In this document: piece by piece, positions 1 to 9,828 of the stretch
Layout of the letters: each line of letters starts with the position of its first letter
Position numbering within the stretch: position 1 is the first letter of the stretch
Origin: Deinococcus indicus
GTDB taxonomy: Bacteria; Deinococcota; Deinococci; Deinococcales; Deinococcaceae
Assembly (NCBI RefSeq): GCF_002198095.1
Contig: NZ_NHMK01000011.1
Location: 248,001 to 312,000 of the forward strand
DNA length: 64,000 nt
Direction: 5' to 3'
The notes under the pieces: model-generated
What the model was told of the DNA's origin: nothing
The model's database searches: none
The model's input: only the letters and a program-made list of their open reading frames with translations
Made by a program: the position numbers and the translations under genes

Positions 1-555
1 TTCGCGATGAGCCTCATCAATCTGGAAGCCCCGGTCGGGAAGGACGACCTGAACAAGTTCACGGCGGGCACCGGCATCCTGCTCGGCTGGTCCCTGGCCC
101 TCGTGCCGTGGGCGCTGGTGACGGTCCTGCTGCGCACCTTCTACGCCCGTGAACGCACCCGTGAGGCCGTGACGATCAGCGCCATCGGCTTCGTGCTGGA
201 GGTCGGTCTGTACCGCCTGCTGGTGCCGGGCCTGGGATTGATCGGCTTCGGCCTGAGCACCACCATCAGCGGCCTGCTGATGACGGCCGCGCTGATCGTG
301 CTGTACCGCCGCGCCGTGGGTTTCCCGGCCCGCGAGGTGACGGGTCACCTGCTGCGCGTCGTGCCACTGGCTGCCGTCTCGGGCGGCGCGGCGTGGCTGA
401 TTGCGCGGGCCGTGCCGATCGAGCCGGGCTTCATCCTGACCAGCATTCCCGTGCTGGCCCTGGCGGGCGGCGTGGGCCTCGCCGTGTACCTGGGCGGCGC
501 ACTCGCCCTGAAACTGCCGGAAGTGGCGGCGGTGACGCGCCGACTGAAACGCTGA
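1..555 (+). CDS. murJ: Lipid II flippase MurJ, C-terminal part (5' end outside window)
   Basis: This is the tail of a polytopic membrane protein of the MurJ/MviN family, which flips lipid II across the inner membrane for peptidoglycan synthesis. The reading frame is open from base 1, so the real start lies upstream. About 184 residues remain, with four to five hydrophobic helices and short basic loops (RTFYARERTREA, YRRAVGFPAREV). The stretch from LLRTFYARERT to GLGLIGFGLSTTISGL resembles the late transmembrane helices of MurJ, and the chain ends in a short basic tail (VTRRLKR). A palindrome follows the stop. Other MOP-superfamily flippases such as polysaccharide exporters are possible because only the tail is visible. 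Confidence 0.75.
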   Translation, partial: FAMSLINLEAPVGKDDLNKFTAGTGILLGWSLALVPWALVTVLLRTFYARERTREAVTISAIGFVLEVGLYRLLVPGLGLIGFGLSTTISGLLMTAALIVLYRRAVGFPAREVTGHLLRVVPLAAVSGGAAWLIARAVPIEPGFILTSIPVLALAGGVGLAVYLGGALALKLPEVAAVTRRLKR

Positions 556-569
556 TCCGTGGGGGACGT

Positions 570-611
570 GGGGTGTGGGTCGTGGGAGCAACCTCCTACC
601 ACCCGCACCCC
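570..611. terminator. Long imperfect GT-rich hairpin after murJ
   Basis: A 19-nt arm (570-588) pairs with 593-611 with three mismatches around the 4-nt loop CAAC. It lies between the murJ stop (555) and the end of the convergent gene at 628, so it may terminate both. There is no T-tract. The GTGGG-rich arms could also mark it as a dispersed palindromic repeat; no second copy is in the window. Confidence 0.4.
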
Positions 612-627
612 ACCTCCTACACCCCGT

Positions 628-1200
628 CTACAGTCGGATGCCGATCAGGGCGTAGGCGGCCAGGGCAACCTTCTCGCGCAGCAGGTACGAGCGGTTGACC
701 CGCGCGCTGAGGGGGCTGGCGCTGACGTTGGCGTTCAGGCCGATGGCGCGGGCCAGGGCCAGGGCACGGGGGGCGTGGGCCTCGTCGGTGACGAGCGTGA
801 TGGGCGTGTCCGGGCTCAGGGCGGCGCGGGCGTTCTGGAGGTTCTGCACGGTGGTGCGGCTGCGTTCCTCCGCGATCAGGTCGCCTTGCGGCACGCCCTG
901 GTGGGCGAGGTACGTGGTGCCCACGCCGCCTTCGGTGTAGGGGTCGCCGGCGCGGCGGCCGCCCGTGACGACGATCTGTTCCACGTCTCCGGTGCGGTAG
1001 AGGGTCAGGGCGTGGTCCAGGCGGCGCTGGAAGGCGGGGCTGGGTTTCCCGGCGTACTGCGCGGCGCCCAGCACGACCAGGGTGGGGTGGGGCGTGGCGG
1101 CGTTCTGGACGCGCAGGTTGGGCGTCAGGACGAATCCCGCGACGAGCAGGGCCGCCACGGCCAGTGGCAGCAGGGTGAGGGTGGCGCCCCGTGAACGCAT
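628..1200 (-). CDS. DUF218 / YdcF-SanA family membrane-anchored protein
   Basis: A 190-residue protein with one N-terminal membrane helix (about residues 7-26), followed by a soluble DUF218 domain. Family features visible are the first strand LVVLGAAQY near residue 42, the IVVTGGRRAGDP motif near 76, and the SRTTVQNLQNARAAL stretch near 115, where DUF218 proteins carry E-S-x-N-T-x-x-N-A. Relatives (SanA, YdcF, ElyC) act on the cell envelope and their biochemical activity is poorly defined. A -10 box TAGGCT at 1208-1213 lies 7 nt before the ATG, suggesting a leaderless message and supporting this start. It converges on murJ. Confidence 0.8.
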   Translation of the reverse strand: MRSRGATLTLLPLAVAALLVAGFVLTPNLRVQNAATPHPTLVVLGAAQYAGKPSPAFQRRLDHALTLYRTGDVEQIVVTGGRRAGDPYTEGGVGTTYLAHQGVPQGDLIAEERSRTTVQNLQNARAALSPDTPITLVTDEAHAPRALALARAIGLNANVSASPLSARVNRSYLLREKVALAAYALIGIRL

Positions 1201-1371
1201 CAGCGGCAGCCTAGCATGAAGAAAATGATAAGCCTGACGGGTTGCGCACTCCTCCCGCGCGGCGCCGTCCGGCTGAGGTGGCCGCGCGGGTGGGGGCGTA
1301 CAGTATGGAACCTCGGCCAGAGTCGGAACGGGAACGCGTGCTACGCTCGGCCCGTACCCCTGCCGACGTGG

Positions 1372-1403
1372 CCCCTGCCTACGGGGGCCCCTGCCTACGG
1401 GGG
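1372..1403 (+). repeat. Two perfect 16-bp tandem repeats just before topA
   Basis: The unit CCCCTGCCTACGGGGG occurs at 1372-1387 and 1388-1403 without a gap or mismatch. Each unit can fold on itself (CCCC with GGGG). The 3' arm of the second unit merges with the purine-rich GGGGGAGAG at 1399-1407, the likely ribosome-binding site of topA, so the repeats may affect topA translation. Confidence 0.75.
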
Positions 1404-1417
1404 AGAGACCTTAACTT

Positions 1418-4378
<2,961 letters not shown>

Positions 4379-4379
4379 C

Positions 4380-4694
4380 GTGCCCACCCGCGCCCGCCCC
4401 GACACCCCCCAGGCCCTGCACCTGCCCCGGCTGGCGCAGGGCACGCCCGGCGAGTGGGTGCGACTGCCGGGCGGGAACGTGCAGGTCGTGACCCTGAGCG
4501 GCACGCTGACCGGCCCGGCCACGCCCGGCTGGCTGGTGTGCCTGACCGGCGAGGCGGTCGTGGACCTGCCCCTGAACAACTTCGTGCGCCTGCGCCCCGG
4601 CGAGGGCTATCACGTGACCCCGGAGCAGCCCTGGACGGCCTTCGGGACCCGTGACGGCACCACGCTGCTCCTGAGCGCCGCGGAGTCTGTATGA
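4380..4694 (+). CDS. Small cupin-like protein
   Basis: A 104-residue protein starting with GTG one base after the topA stop, so it is translated from the topA message. The sequence is mostly beta strand with turns such as [25 protein letters not shown] and [15 protein letters not shown], the layout of a single small cupin barrel (AraC-type sensor or ChrR-like). Only one His lies in the barrel (HVTPEQPW), so metal binding is doubtful. The function is unknown. The next gene overlaps its stop by 4 nt. Confidence 0.7.
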   Translation: MPTRARPDTPQALHLPRLAQGTPGEWVRLPGGNVQVVTLSGTLTGPATPGWLVCLTGEAVVDLPLNNFVRLRPGEGYHVTPEQPWTAFGTRDGTTLLLSAAESV

Positions 4695-5128
4695 CCCGCC
4701 CCGTCCCGCACACCCGCGCCGAGTACCCGTACCATCACCCCACCCCGACCCGCTGGGCGGACAACGACGTGTACGGGCACGTGAACAACGTGACGTACTA
4801 CGCGTACTTCGACACGGCCGTGAACGCGTACCTCGCGGCGCGCGGCGCGCTGGACATTCACGCGGGCGCGGTGATCGGGCTGGTCGTCGAGAGCGGCTGC
4901 GCGTACTTCGCGCCCGCCGCGTTCCCGGACACGCTCAGCGTGGGCCTGCGCGTGGGCCGCCTGGGCAGTAGCAGCGTCCGCTACGAACTGGCCGTGTTCC
5001 GCGAAGGGGACGACGCGGCCTGCGCGCAGGGGCATTTCGTCCACGTGTACGTGGACCGCGATACCCGCCGTCCCGCCCCGCTGCCGCCCGCGCTACGCGC
5101 CGCGCTGGACGCCCTGCAACCCGGCTGA
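4691..5128 (+). CDS. Acyl-CoA thioesterase, 4HBT hotdog fold
   Basis: A 145-residue hotdog-fold protein of the 4-hydroxybenzoyl-CoA thioesterase/YbgC/FadM type, which hydrolyses acyl-CoA thioesters. The hallmark is [20 protein letters not shown] near residues 17-36, with the Asp that activates water and the family's HVNN turn. The length is typical. Its ATG overlaps the preceding stop (ATGA), so topA, the cupin-like gene and this gene form one translationally coupled operon. No link between thioester hydrolysis and topoisomerase is evident. The operon ends at the hairpin at 5143-5179. Confidence 0.88.
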   Translation: MTRPVPHTRAEYPYHHPTPTRWADNDVYGHVNNVTYYAYFDTAVNAYLAARGALDIHAGAVIGLVVESGCAYFAPAAFPDTLSVGLRVGRLGSSSVRYELAVFREGDDAACAQGHFVHVYVDRDTRRPAPLPPALRAALDALQPG

Positions 5129-5142
5129 CGGCCCGCACGGAA

Positions 5143-5179
5143 GGCAGGCGCCCGGCAACGCAACGGCCGGGCGCCTGCC
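5143..5179. terminator. Bidirectional hairpin between convergent genes
   Basis: A perfect 14-bp GC-rich stem (5143-5156 with 5166-5179) has a 9-nt loop. It lies between the thioesterase stop (5128) and the SRPBCC stop (5190). No T-tract follows on either strand, as is common in this window. Confidence 0.6.
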
Positions 5180-5189
5180 ATCTACGGGT

Positions 5190-5741
5190 TCAGCGTTTCT
5201 TCTTCGCGGCCTTCGCCGCCTCCTTGGCCGCCTTCTGCTCGGCCTTGCGGCGCTCCTGCATCTCGCGGCCCATGTCCTCCATCAGCTGCGCGCCCTGGGC
5301 GTCCACGGTGCGCTGCAACTCCAGCAGGGTCGTGGCGACCATGTTGTTCAGCACCCGTTCGACCGGTGTGCGCACCCAGCCGTAGCGAACACGGGCGTTC
5401 AGGCTGAACGTCACCTCGGTCCCGCCGGGCATCGGTTTGAACACCCAGCCCTGCGTGAGCTTCTCCAGCGGCCCCACGTGCCGGACGCTCTCCCAGCCGC
5501 CCCGCTGCGGCGCCTGCAACTGCCCGTACTTCGCGGTGAAACTCAGGCCCAGCAGGCGGCGCGTGAACTTGAACCGCACCAGCGCGTTGTTCGCCAGCCG
5601 GGCGTTCTCGCCCTCGTAGTCGGCTTTCGCGAGGTTGGGGTCCCACTTGACGCGCCGCCTGGGTTCCAGCGCCAGCCGGTACAGCACGTCCGGGCGGGCC
5701 CTGACCACGATGGTCTGCTTGATGCTGATGGACTCGGACAT
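5190..5741 (-). CDS. SRPBCC / polyketide cyclase-like protein
   Basis: A 183-residue START/Bet v1-fold protein. The N-terminus SISIKQTIVVRARPDVLYRL and the following VKWDPNL are typical of the SRPBCC superfamily, in which a beta sheet around a long C-terminal helix forms a hydrophobic ligand pocket. The last 30 residues are a charged helix of Lys/Ala repeats (KAAKEAAKAAKKKR) that may bind nucleic acid or acidic surfaces. The frame stays open upstream, but the ATG at 5741 matches the domain start; a TACAGT box lies 10 nt upstream of it. The ligand cannot be predicted. Confidence 0.75.
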   Translation of the reverse strand: MSESISIKQTIVVRARPDVLYRLALEPRRRVKWDPNLAKADYEGENARLANNALVRFKFTRRLLGLSFTAKYGQLQAPQRGGWESVRHVGPLEKLTQGWVFKPMPGGTEVTFSLNARVRYGWVRTPVERVLNNMVATTLLELQRTVDAQGAQLMEDMGREMQERRKAEQKAAKEAAKAAKKKR

Positions 5742-5836
5742 AGTAACCGTCACTGTAGCGCGAAGCGGCCCGCACCCGCACCGGGACAGTCCTCTCCATC
5801 CGGGCTGAAGGCGGGTGCAGCACCCCTTGATCCGGA

Positions 5837-6592
5837 TCAGTCCAGGTAGGCCCGCGCCGGCAGCTGCGACACGCGCAGGTTGAACCGCTCGGCGTACCGC
5901 ACGCCCGCCAGCCGCCCCACGCCCGCGCGGCCCTCCAGGAACTGCTCTTTCGTCCACTGCCAGCGGTAGAAGTCGTGGTAGTACTCCATCACGCGGCCCG
6001 CCACGTCGATGGTGTCCGTGATGTCCACACTGACCTCCGGGTACGGACTGGCCGGCGCGTGGTACTGGTAGAAGCGCACCGGCTCGCGCCACGCGTCCAG
6101 GCGGCGCACGTCCTCACCACTCTCCACGGCGTGGTCGCCACTCAGGTCCGGGGCGGGCGGCATGGCAGCCCCGCCGCCCACCTCGTTCACGATCTTCGGA
6201 ATGCGGGCCAGCGTGATCGCGTCGAAAGCGATCTTCGCGGTCATCCGGTGATCCGGGTGCGGGTGATCGTCACTCCAGGTGATCACGGCGTTCGGCCGGA
6301 ACCGCGCGTACAGCCGCGCCAGTTGCAGCGCCTCGCCGCGCCCGCCCGTCATGCGGCTGTCCCCCATGTCGAAGAAGTGATGCTGCGCCCCGATCTGCGC
6401 CGCCACCCACGCGCCATGCTCACGGCGCACCCGCGTAACCTCCTCGTGAGGCGCGTCCCCGAACTGACTGGCCAGTTCACCCAGCGTCGTCCAGACCAGC
6501 ATGACCTCGTCGCCACGCGCCGCGTGCTTCGCCAGGGTCCCCATGCACCCGATCTCGTCGTCCGGGTGCGCAAACACAGCCATGATTCGCAT
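5837..6592 (-). CDS. PIG-L (LmbE) family deacetylase
   Basis: A 251-residue zinc-dependent N-acetylglucosaminide deacetylase-like protein. The signature AHPDDE appears near residues 7-12 and the second metal-ligand region WSDDHPHPDHR near 115, as in MshB/BshB enzymes that deacetylate GlcNAc conjugates in mycothiol or bacillithiol synthesis. A BshB role is possible, but the substrate is not set by the sequence. The start chosen is the ATG at 6592 (MRIMAVFAHPDDE): a -10 box TATGCT at 6600-6605 sits 7 nt before it and overlaps the other candidate ATG at 6604, which would lie inside the promoter. Confidence 0.85.
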   Translation of the reverse strand: MRIMAVFAHPDDEIGCMGTLAKHAARGDEVMLVWTTLGELASQFGDAPHEEVTRVRREHGAWVAAQIGAQHHFFDMGDSRMTGGRGEALQLARLYARFRPNAVITWSDDHPHPDHRMTAKIAFDAITLARIPKIVNEVGGGAAMPPAPDLSGDHAVESGEDVRRLDAWREPVRFYQYHAPASPYPEVSVDITDTIDVAGRVMEYYHDFYRWQWTKEQFLEGRAGVGRLAGVRYAERFNLRVSQLPARAYLD

Positions 6593-6599
6593 GCGCCCC

Positions 6600-6605
6600 A
6601 GCATA
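6600..6605 (-). promoter_or_regulatory. -10 box of the PIG-L gene, leaderless type
   Basis: TATGCT on the minus strand, 7 nt from the ATG at 6592. It decides that start over the ATG at 6604. It lies right beside the truncated end of the repeat at 6611-6711. Confidence 0.6.
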
Positions 6606-6610
6606 CGCGC

Positions 6611-6711
6611 CCACGTCCGGAACCCGTTTTGCTCCTTCTTTGCGGGGCAGCTCTACGAGTCGCATCCGCTCGGATTAAATGGCTTACAAAGCCATTCAAT
6701 CGGAGTCCGTA
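6611..6711 (-). repeat. MITE-like element, copy C (one end missing)
   Basis: Read on the minus strand, this copy begins TACGGACTCCG directly after the TGA stop (6712-6714) of the DUF4870 gene. It runs through the family's inner stem (TTGAATGGCT paired with AGCCATTTAA) and GGGTTCCGGACGTGG. It then stops, lacking the second terminal repeat. It carries about 25 bp of extra sequence in the middle compared with the copy at 27606. Confidence 0.8.
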
Positions 6712-7173
6712 TCAGCGCAGGAAGCGGATACTCAGCGGGTACCGGTACGGCTGCCCCGCACTGACCCGCACGACCGCCACGATCATGAACACGAACGGCA
6801 CCAACCCCAGCACCGCCATGACCGGCAGGAAGAACAGGAAAAACGCCCCGAACGTCCCCAGGAACGCCAGCGCCCCCAGGTCCGGCGTGCCCGCCGCCGC
6901 CCCCACCGCCCCGCCGATCAGGCCCGCGCTGAACAGCATGAACGCCAGCACCCCCACCACCAGCCCGTACAGCCAGAAACTCAGCTGGAAATTCAGGGCC
7001 TCCTTGCCCTGCTCGTCCAGCGCGCCGCTGCGGTCCCGGAACGCCAGCCACGCCACCAGCGGCCCCAGCACGTTCCCCAGCGTCGGCAACAGCAGCCCCG
7101 CCAGCGGCGACAGGTGCGTGATGATCGCCGGAGTACGGTCGGGTTCGGGAATGACAGGCAGGGAACGGCTCAT
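6712..7173 (-). CDS. DUF4870 family small membrane protein
   Basis: A 153-residue membrane protein with four hydrophobic segments after a short N-terminus. The order ITHLSPLAGLLLPTLG, GPLVAWLAFRD, EQGKEALNFQLSFWLYG and a C-terminal VMAVLGLVPFVFMIVAVV matches the DUF4870 (Tic20-like) fold. In this family the E-x-x-K-E-A-x-N-F-x-x-S motif is the most conserved part and is present. The function is unknown. A -10 box TACTGT at 7179-7184 lies 5 nt before the ATG. The TGA stop abuts the repeat element at 6711. Confidence 0.8.
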   Translation of the reverse strand: MSRSLPVIPEPDRTPAIITHLSPLAGLLLPTLGNVLGPLVAWLAFRDRSGALDEQGKEALNFQLSFWLYGLVVGVLAFMLFSAGLIGGAVGAAAGTPDLGALAFLGTFGAFFLFFLPVMAVLGLVPFVFMIVAVVRVSAGQPYRYPLSIRFLR

Positions 7174-7178
7174 GCTTG

Positions 7179-7205
7179 ACAGTACGCCCCGCGCCTCCCT
7201 ACAGT
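7179..7205. promoter_or_regulatory. Divergent leaderless promoters of DUF4870 gene and rnhA
   Basis: On the minus strand TACTGT (7179-7184) is 5 nt from the ATG at 7173. On the plus strand TACAGT (7200-7205) is 7 nt from the ATG at 7213. The two -10 boxes are 15 nt apart, so the promoters overlap and may compete for polymerase. Confidence 0.55.
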
Positions 7206-7212
7206 TCCCAGA

Positions 7213-7761
7213 ATGTCGCGCCCGCACCGCCCCCAGACCGCTGCGCAGAAAGCGCAGGCCGCCGCGCGTGACCGCCAGCCCCTCCCGGCCGGCATCCAGC
7301 CCGCGCAACCCGTGGTGGGCGACCACGTCGAACTGTACAGCGACGGCGCCTGCGACACCCAGGCCGGACACGGCGGCTGGGCCACCATCCTCAACTGCAA
7401 GGGCCGCGAACTCGTCCTCAGCGGAAACGAGGAAGGCACCACCAACAACCGCATGGAACTGCGCGGCCTGCTCGAGGGCCTGAAAGTCCTCAAACGCCCC
7501 TGCCACGTCACGGTCGTCACCGACAGCCAGTACCTCCGCAAGGCCTTCACGGACGGCTGGATCCTGAACTGGCAACGCAACGGCTGGAAAACCGCCGCCA
7601 AGGACCCCGTGAAAAACCAGGACCTCTGGGAAGAACTGATCACGCAGGCCAGAACGCACGCCCTGACCTTCGTGTGGGTCAAGGGCCACGCCGGGCACGG
7701 CGAGAACGAACGCGTCGACGAACTCGCCGTGCAGGAACGCAAGAAACTGCGGCAGAAGTAA
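7213..7761 (+). CDS. rnhA: Ribonuclease HI
   Basis: A 182-residue RNase H type 1, which cleaves the RNA strand of RNA-DNA hybrids. The first catalytic Asp is in VELYSDGACDTQAGHGGWA near residue 44, the Glu in NNRMELRGLLEGL near 83, the second Asp in VVTDSQYLRKAF near 104, and the last Asp in NERVDELAV near 170. The loop WILNWQRNGWKTAAKDPVKN is the basic protrusion (handle) used for hybrid binding. A 35-residue Gln/Ala/Pro-rich extension precedes the domain. The start is supported by the -10 box TACAGT 7 nt upstream. Confidence 0.95.
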   Translation: MSRPHRPQTAAQKAQAAARDRQPLPAGIQPAQPVVGDHVELYSDGACDTQAGHGGWATILNCKGRELVLSGNEEGTTNNRMELRGLLEGLKVLKRPCHVTVVTDSQYLRKAFTDGWILNWQRNGWKTAAKDPVKNQDLWEELITQARTHALTFVWVKGHAGHGENERVDELAVQERKKLRQK

Positions 7762-7762
7762 C

Positions 7763-8167
7763 TCAGCGCGCCAGGGTGCAGCGGTATCGGCGGCGCTCCC
7801 ACTGGCTGGGGAGTTCCTGAATGCGGAAGCCGCTGCGGCGGTAGAAGTCGGCGGCGTCCTCGTCGGTGTCGGCGTTCAGGGTGTCCAGGTTCAGGGCGGT
7901 CATCAGGCTGTGCAGGAGGGCGCGGGTGTGGCCCTGCCGGGCGTGATCGGGGTGCGTGCCGAGGTGCTGCACGGTGCCTGCGTGCCCGCTGACGGTCAGG
8001 CCCGCCGCGCTGACGGGCATGCCGCTGACCTCCCAGGTGTGCAGTTGCCAGTCCGGGTCGGTGCGGTAGCGGCGCAGAGTGGTCTGAAGGCGGGCCGGGT
8101 CCGGGTACATGGAGCGGTTCAGTAGCGCGTCAGTGTCCGGGGTGGGCGGAGTGTGGAGGCGCAGCAT
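7763..8167 (-). CDS. GNAT family N-acetyltransferase
   Basis: A 134-residue GNAT-fold protein. The acetyl-CoA-binding region appears as LGTHPDHARQGHTRALLHSL near residues 69-88 (consensus V-x-P-x-x-R-x-x-G-x-G/A), followed by the C-terminal strand TDEDAADFYRRSGFRI typical of this fold. The substrate is not predictable. The gene converges on rnhA with only 1 bp between the stops. A -10 box TACCCT at 8175-8180, 7 nt from the ATG, supports the start and is back to back with the promoter of the MFS gene. Confidence 0.8.
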   Translation of the reverse strand: MLRLHTPPTPDTDALLNRSMYPDPARLQTTLRRYRTDPDWQLHTWEVSGMPVSAAGLTVSGHAGTVQHLGTHPDHARQGHTRALLHSLMTALNLDTLNADTDEDAADFYRRSGFRIQELPSQWERRRYRCTLAR

Positions 8168-8174
8168 GCCCGGC

Positions 8175-8247
8175 AGGGTAGAGGGGCGGTGTGCGGGGGT
8201 GCATCGGCCAGTGTGCGGATTCGCGGCGGTGGGCGCTGGCCTAGGCT
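8175..8247. promoter_or_regulatory. Divergent leaderless promoters of GNAT and MFS genes
   Basis: TACCCT on the minus strand (8175-8180) lies 7 nt from the ATG at 8167. TAGGCT on the plus strand (8242-8247) lies 6 nt from the ATG at 8254. Confidence 0.55.
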
Positions 8248-8253
8248 GGGCGT

Positions 8254-9636
8254 ATGACCCTGCTGCCGCCTGCTGACTCCCTGCCCGACCCGCCCGCCCT
8301 GTCGGACGCGGCGCGCTGGCGGACGTTCCTGTGGCTGTGGGGGTCGCAGGCGCTGAGTGTGCTGGGGGGCGGCCTGAGTGCGTTTGCCATGAACATCTAC
8401 CTGACGCAGTCGCGTTTTCCGCTGGAGGCGCAGAAGCCGGAGCTGGCGGCGGCGCTGGCCCTGACCGGGCTGGGGTGGGGCGCGGCGGCGATTCTGGGGG
8501 CTCCGCTGGCGGGGGCGCTGGCGGACCGCTGGAACCGGCGGCGCATGATGATCACCTGTGACCTGCTGGGGGCGCTGCTGCTGGTGCTGGGCGTGCTGAT
8601 GGTCACGCTGGGCACGCCGCCCGTGTGGCTGCTGACGCTGTTCACGGCCGCGCTGGGTCTGGTGGGTACGTTTCACGGGTCGGCATTCGACACGAGTTAC
8701 TCGTCGCTGGTGACGCGGGACCGCCTGCCGCGCGCCAACGGCCTGATGCAGACCCTCTGGAGCCTGTCGGGGCTGCTGAGTCCGGCGCTGGCGGCGCTGC
8801 TGATCGGCCTGCCGGCCCTGGCGCGGCAGGGAGAGGTGCCCCTGCTGGCGGGGGCACTGGCGGGTCTGCCGGACGGTGTGGCGCTGGCGCTGGGCATTGA
8901 CGCGGCGTCGTTCCTGCTGGCGGCGCTGGTGGTGTCGCGCCTGCACTGGCCGCAACCGCCCCGTCAGGACGGGGGGCGTGGCCGGCCCTCGCTGGCGCAG
9001 GACATGCGTTTCGGGTGGTCGTTCATCGGGCGGCGGCCTGCGCTGCTGCACCTGCTGCTGACCTTCGCGGGCGTGAACCTGCTGACCAGCGGCGTGGGCG
9101 TCCTGCACCCCCTGCTGGTGCGCTTCACGCTGGGCACCCCGGTCGACGGGACCGGCGCGGCCCTGGCGACCCTCTGGACGGCCCTGAGTGCCGGTGGGCT
9201 GCTGGGCGGCCTGCTGGTCAGCGTGACGGGCGGCCTGAAGCGGCGGCGGGTGCTGGGCGTGCTGCTGCCCATGATCGCCGCCGGGACCGCGCACGCCCTG
9301 AGCGGCGTGGCGGGCAGCCTGCCCCTGACGGCCGCGTGCGTGCTGGCCTTCGGGGTGATGACGCCGGTCATGAACGCGCACTCGCAGAGCATCTGGCAGG
9401 CGCAGGTCGCGCCGGAACTGCAGGGCCGGGTGTTCAGCGTGCGCCGACTGATCGCACAGTTCACCGCGCCCCTCAGTACCGCGCTGGCCGGACTGCTCGC
9501 CGCGCACGGCGGGGCCGGGTCGATCCTGCTGTGGTCCGGAGCACTCATGGCCGTCCTGGCGAGCGCGCAACTCCTGAACCCGCACCTGCGCCGCGTGGAG
9601 GACCCCCTGCCCGAAGCGCCGCCGCTGACGGCGTGA
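8254..9636 (+). CDS. MFS transporter
   Basis: A 460-residue polytopic membrane protein of the major facilitator superfamily, probably with 12 helices. The loop between helices 2 and 3 reads GALADRWNRRRMMITCDLL, the family's G-x-x-x-D-R-x-x-R-R motif. The related stretch GLKRRRVLGVLLPMI in the second half points to the internal repeat. It resembles MFS_3 exporters (enterobactin exporter EntS type), so drug or siderophore efflux is plausible but unproven. The start follows a leaderless-type -10 box. The TGA stop at 9634-9636 is the exact left flank of a repeat element, and the same triplet recurs on the element's other side. Confidence 0.85.
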   Translation: MTLLPPADSLPDPPALSDAARWRTFLWLWGSQALSVLGGGLSAFAMNIYLTQSRFPLEAQKPELAAALALTGLGWGAAAILGAPLAGALADRWNRRRMMITCDLLGALLLVLGVLMVTLGTPPVWLLTLFTAALGLVGTFHGSAFDTSYSSLVTRDRLPRANGLMQTLWSLSGLLSPALAALLIGLPALARQGEVPLLAGALAGLPDGVALALGIDAASFLLAALVVSRLHWPQPPRQDGGRGRPSLAQDMRFGWSFIGRRPALLHLLLTFAGVNLLTSGVGVLHPLLVRFTLGTPVDGTGAALATLWTALSAGGLLGGLLVSVTGGLKRRRVLGVLLPMIAAGTAHALSGVAGSLPLTAACVLAFGVMTPVMNAHSQSIWQAQVAPELQGRVFSVRRLIAQFTAPLSTALAGLLAAHGGAGSILLWSGALMAVLASAQLLNPHLRRVEDPLPEAPPLTA

Positions 9637-9768
9637 TACGGACTCCGATTGAATGGCTCATAAAGCCGTTCAATCCGAGCGGAGCGAGCAGGAGAGAAAC
9701 GGGTTCCGGGCGTGGAGTTGGCAACCCGGTGTTGTTCCGGGTTGTTAACGAAACAGACGGAATCCGTA
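9637..9768 (+). repeat. MITE-like element, copy A (complete)
   Basis: A 132-bp element with terminal inverted repeats TACGGACTCCG (left) and CGGAATCCGTA (right), one mismatch. Both ends are flanked by TGA (9634-9636 and 9769-9771), which looks like a 3-bp target duplication; the left TGA is the MFS stop codon. Inside, ATTGAATGGCT pairs with AGCCGTTCAAT, and GGGTTCCGG faces CCGGGTTGTT. It carries no reading frame of its own. Confidence 0.85.
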
Positions 9769-9784
9769 TGAATCCGGCAGCAGT

Positions 9785-9813
9785 GGGGGGACGCCATCGG
9801 TCGGCGTCCCCCC
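9785..9813 (-). terminator. Hairpin downstream of glmU
   Basis: An 11-bp perfect stem (GGGGGGACGCC at 9785-9795, GGCGTCCCCCC at 9803-9813) with a 7-nt loop lies 16 nt beyond the glmU stop. No T-tract follows. Confidence 0.6.
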
Positions 9814-9828
9814 TTCATATTCCGTGCT

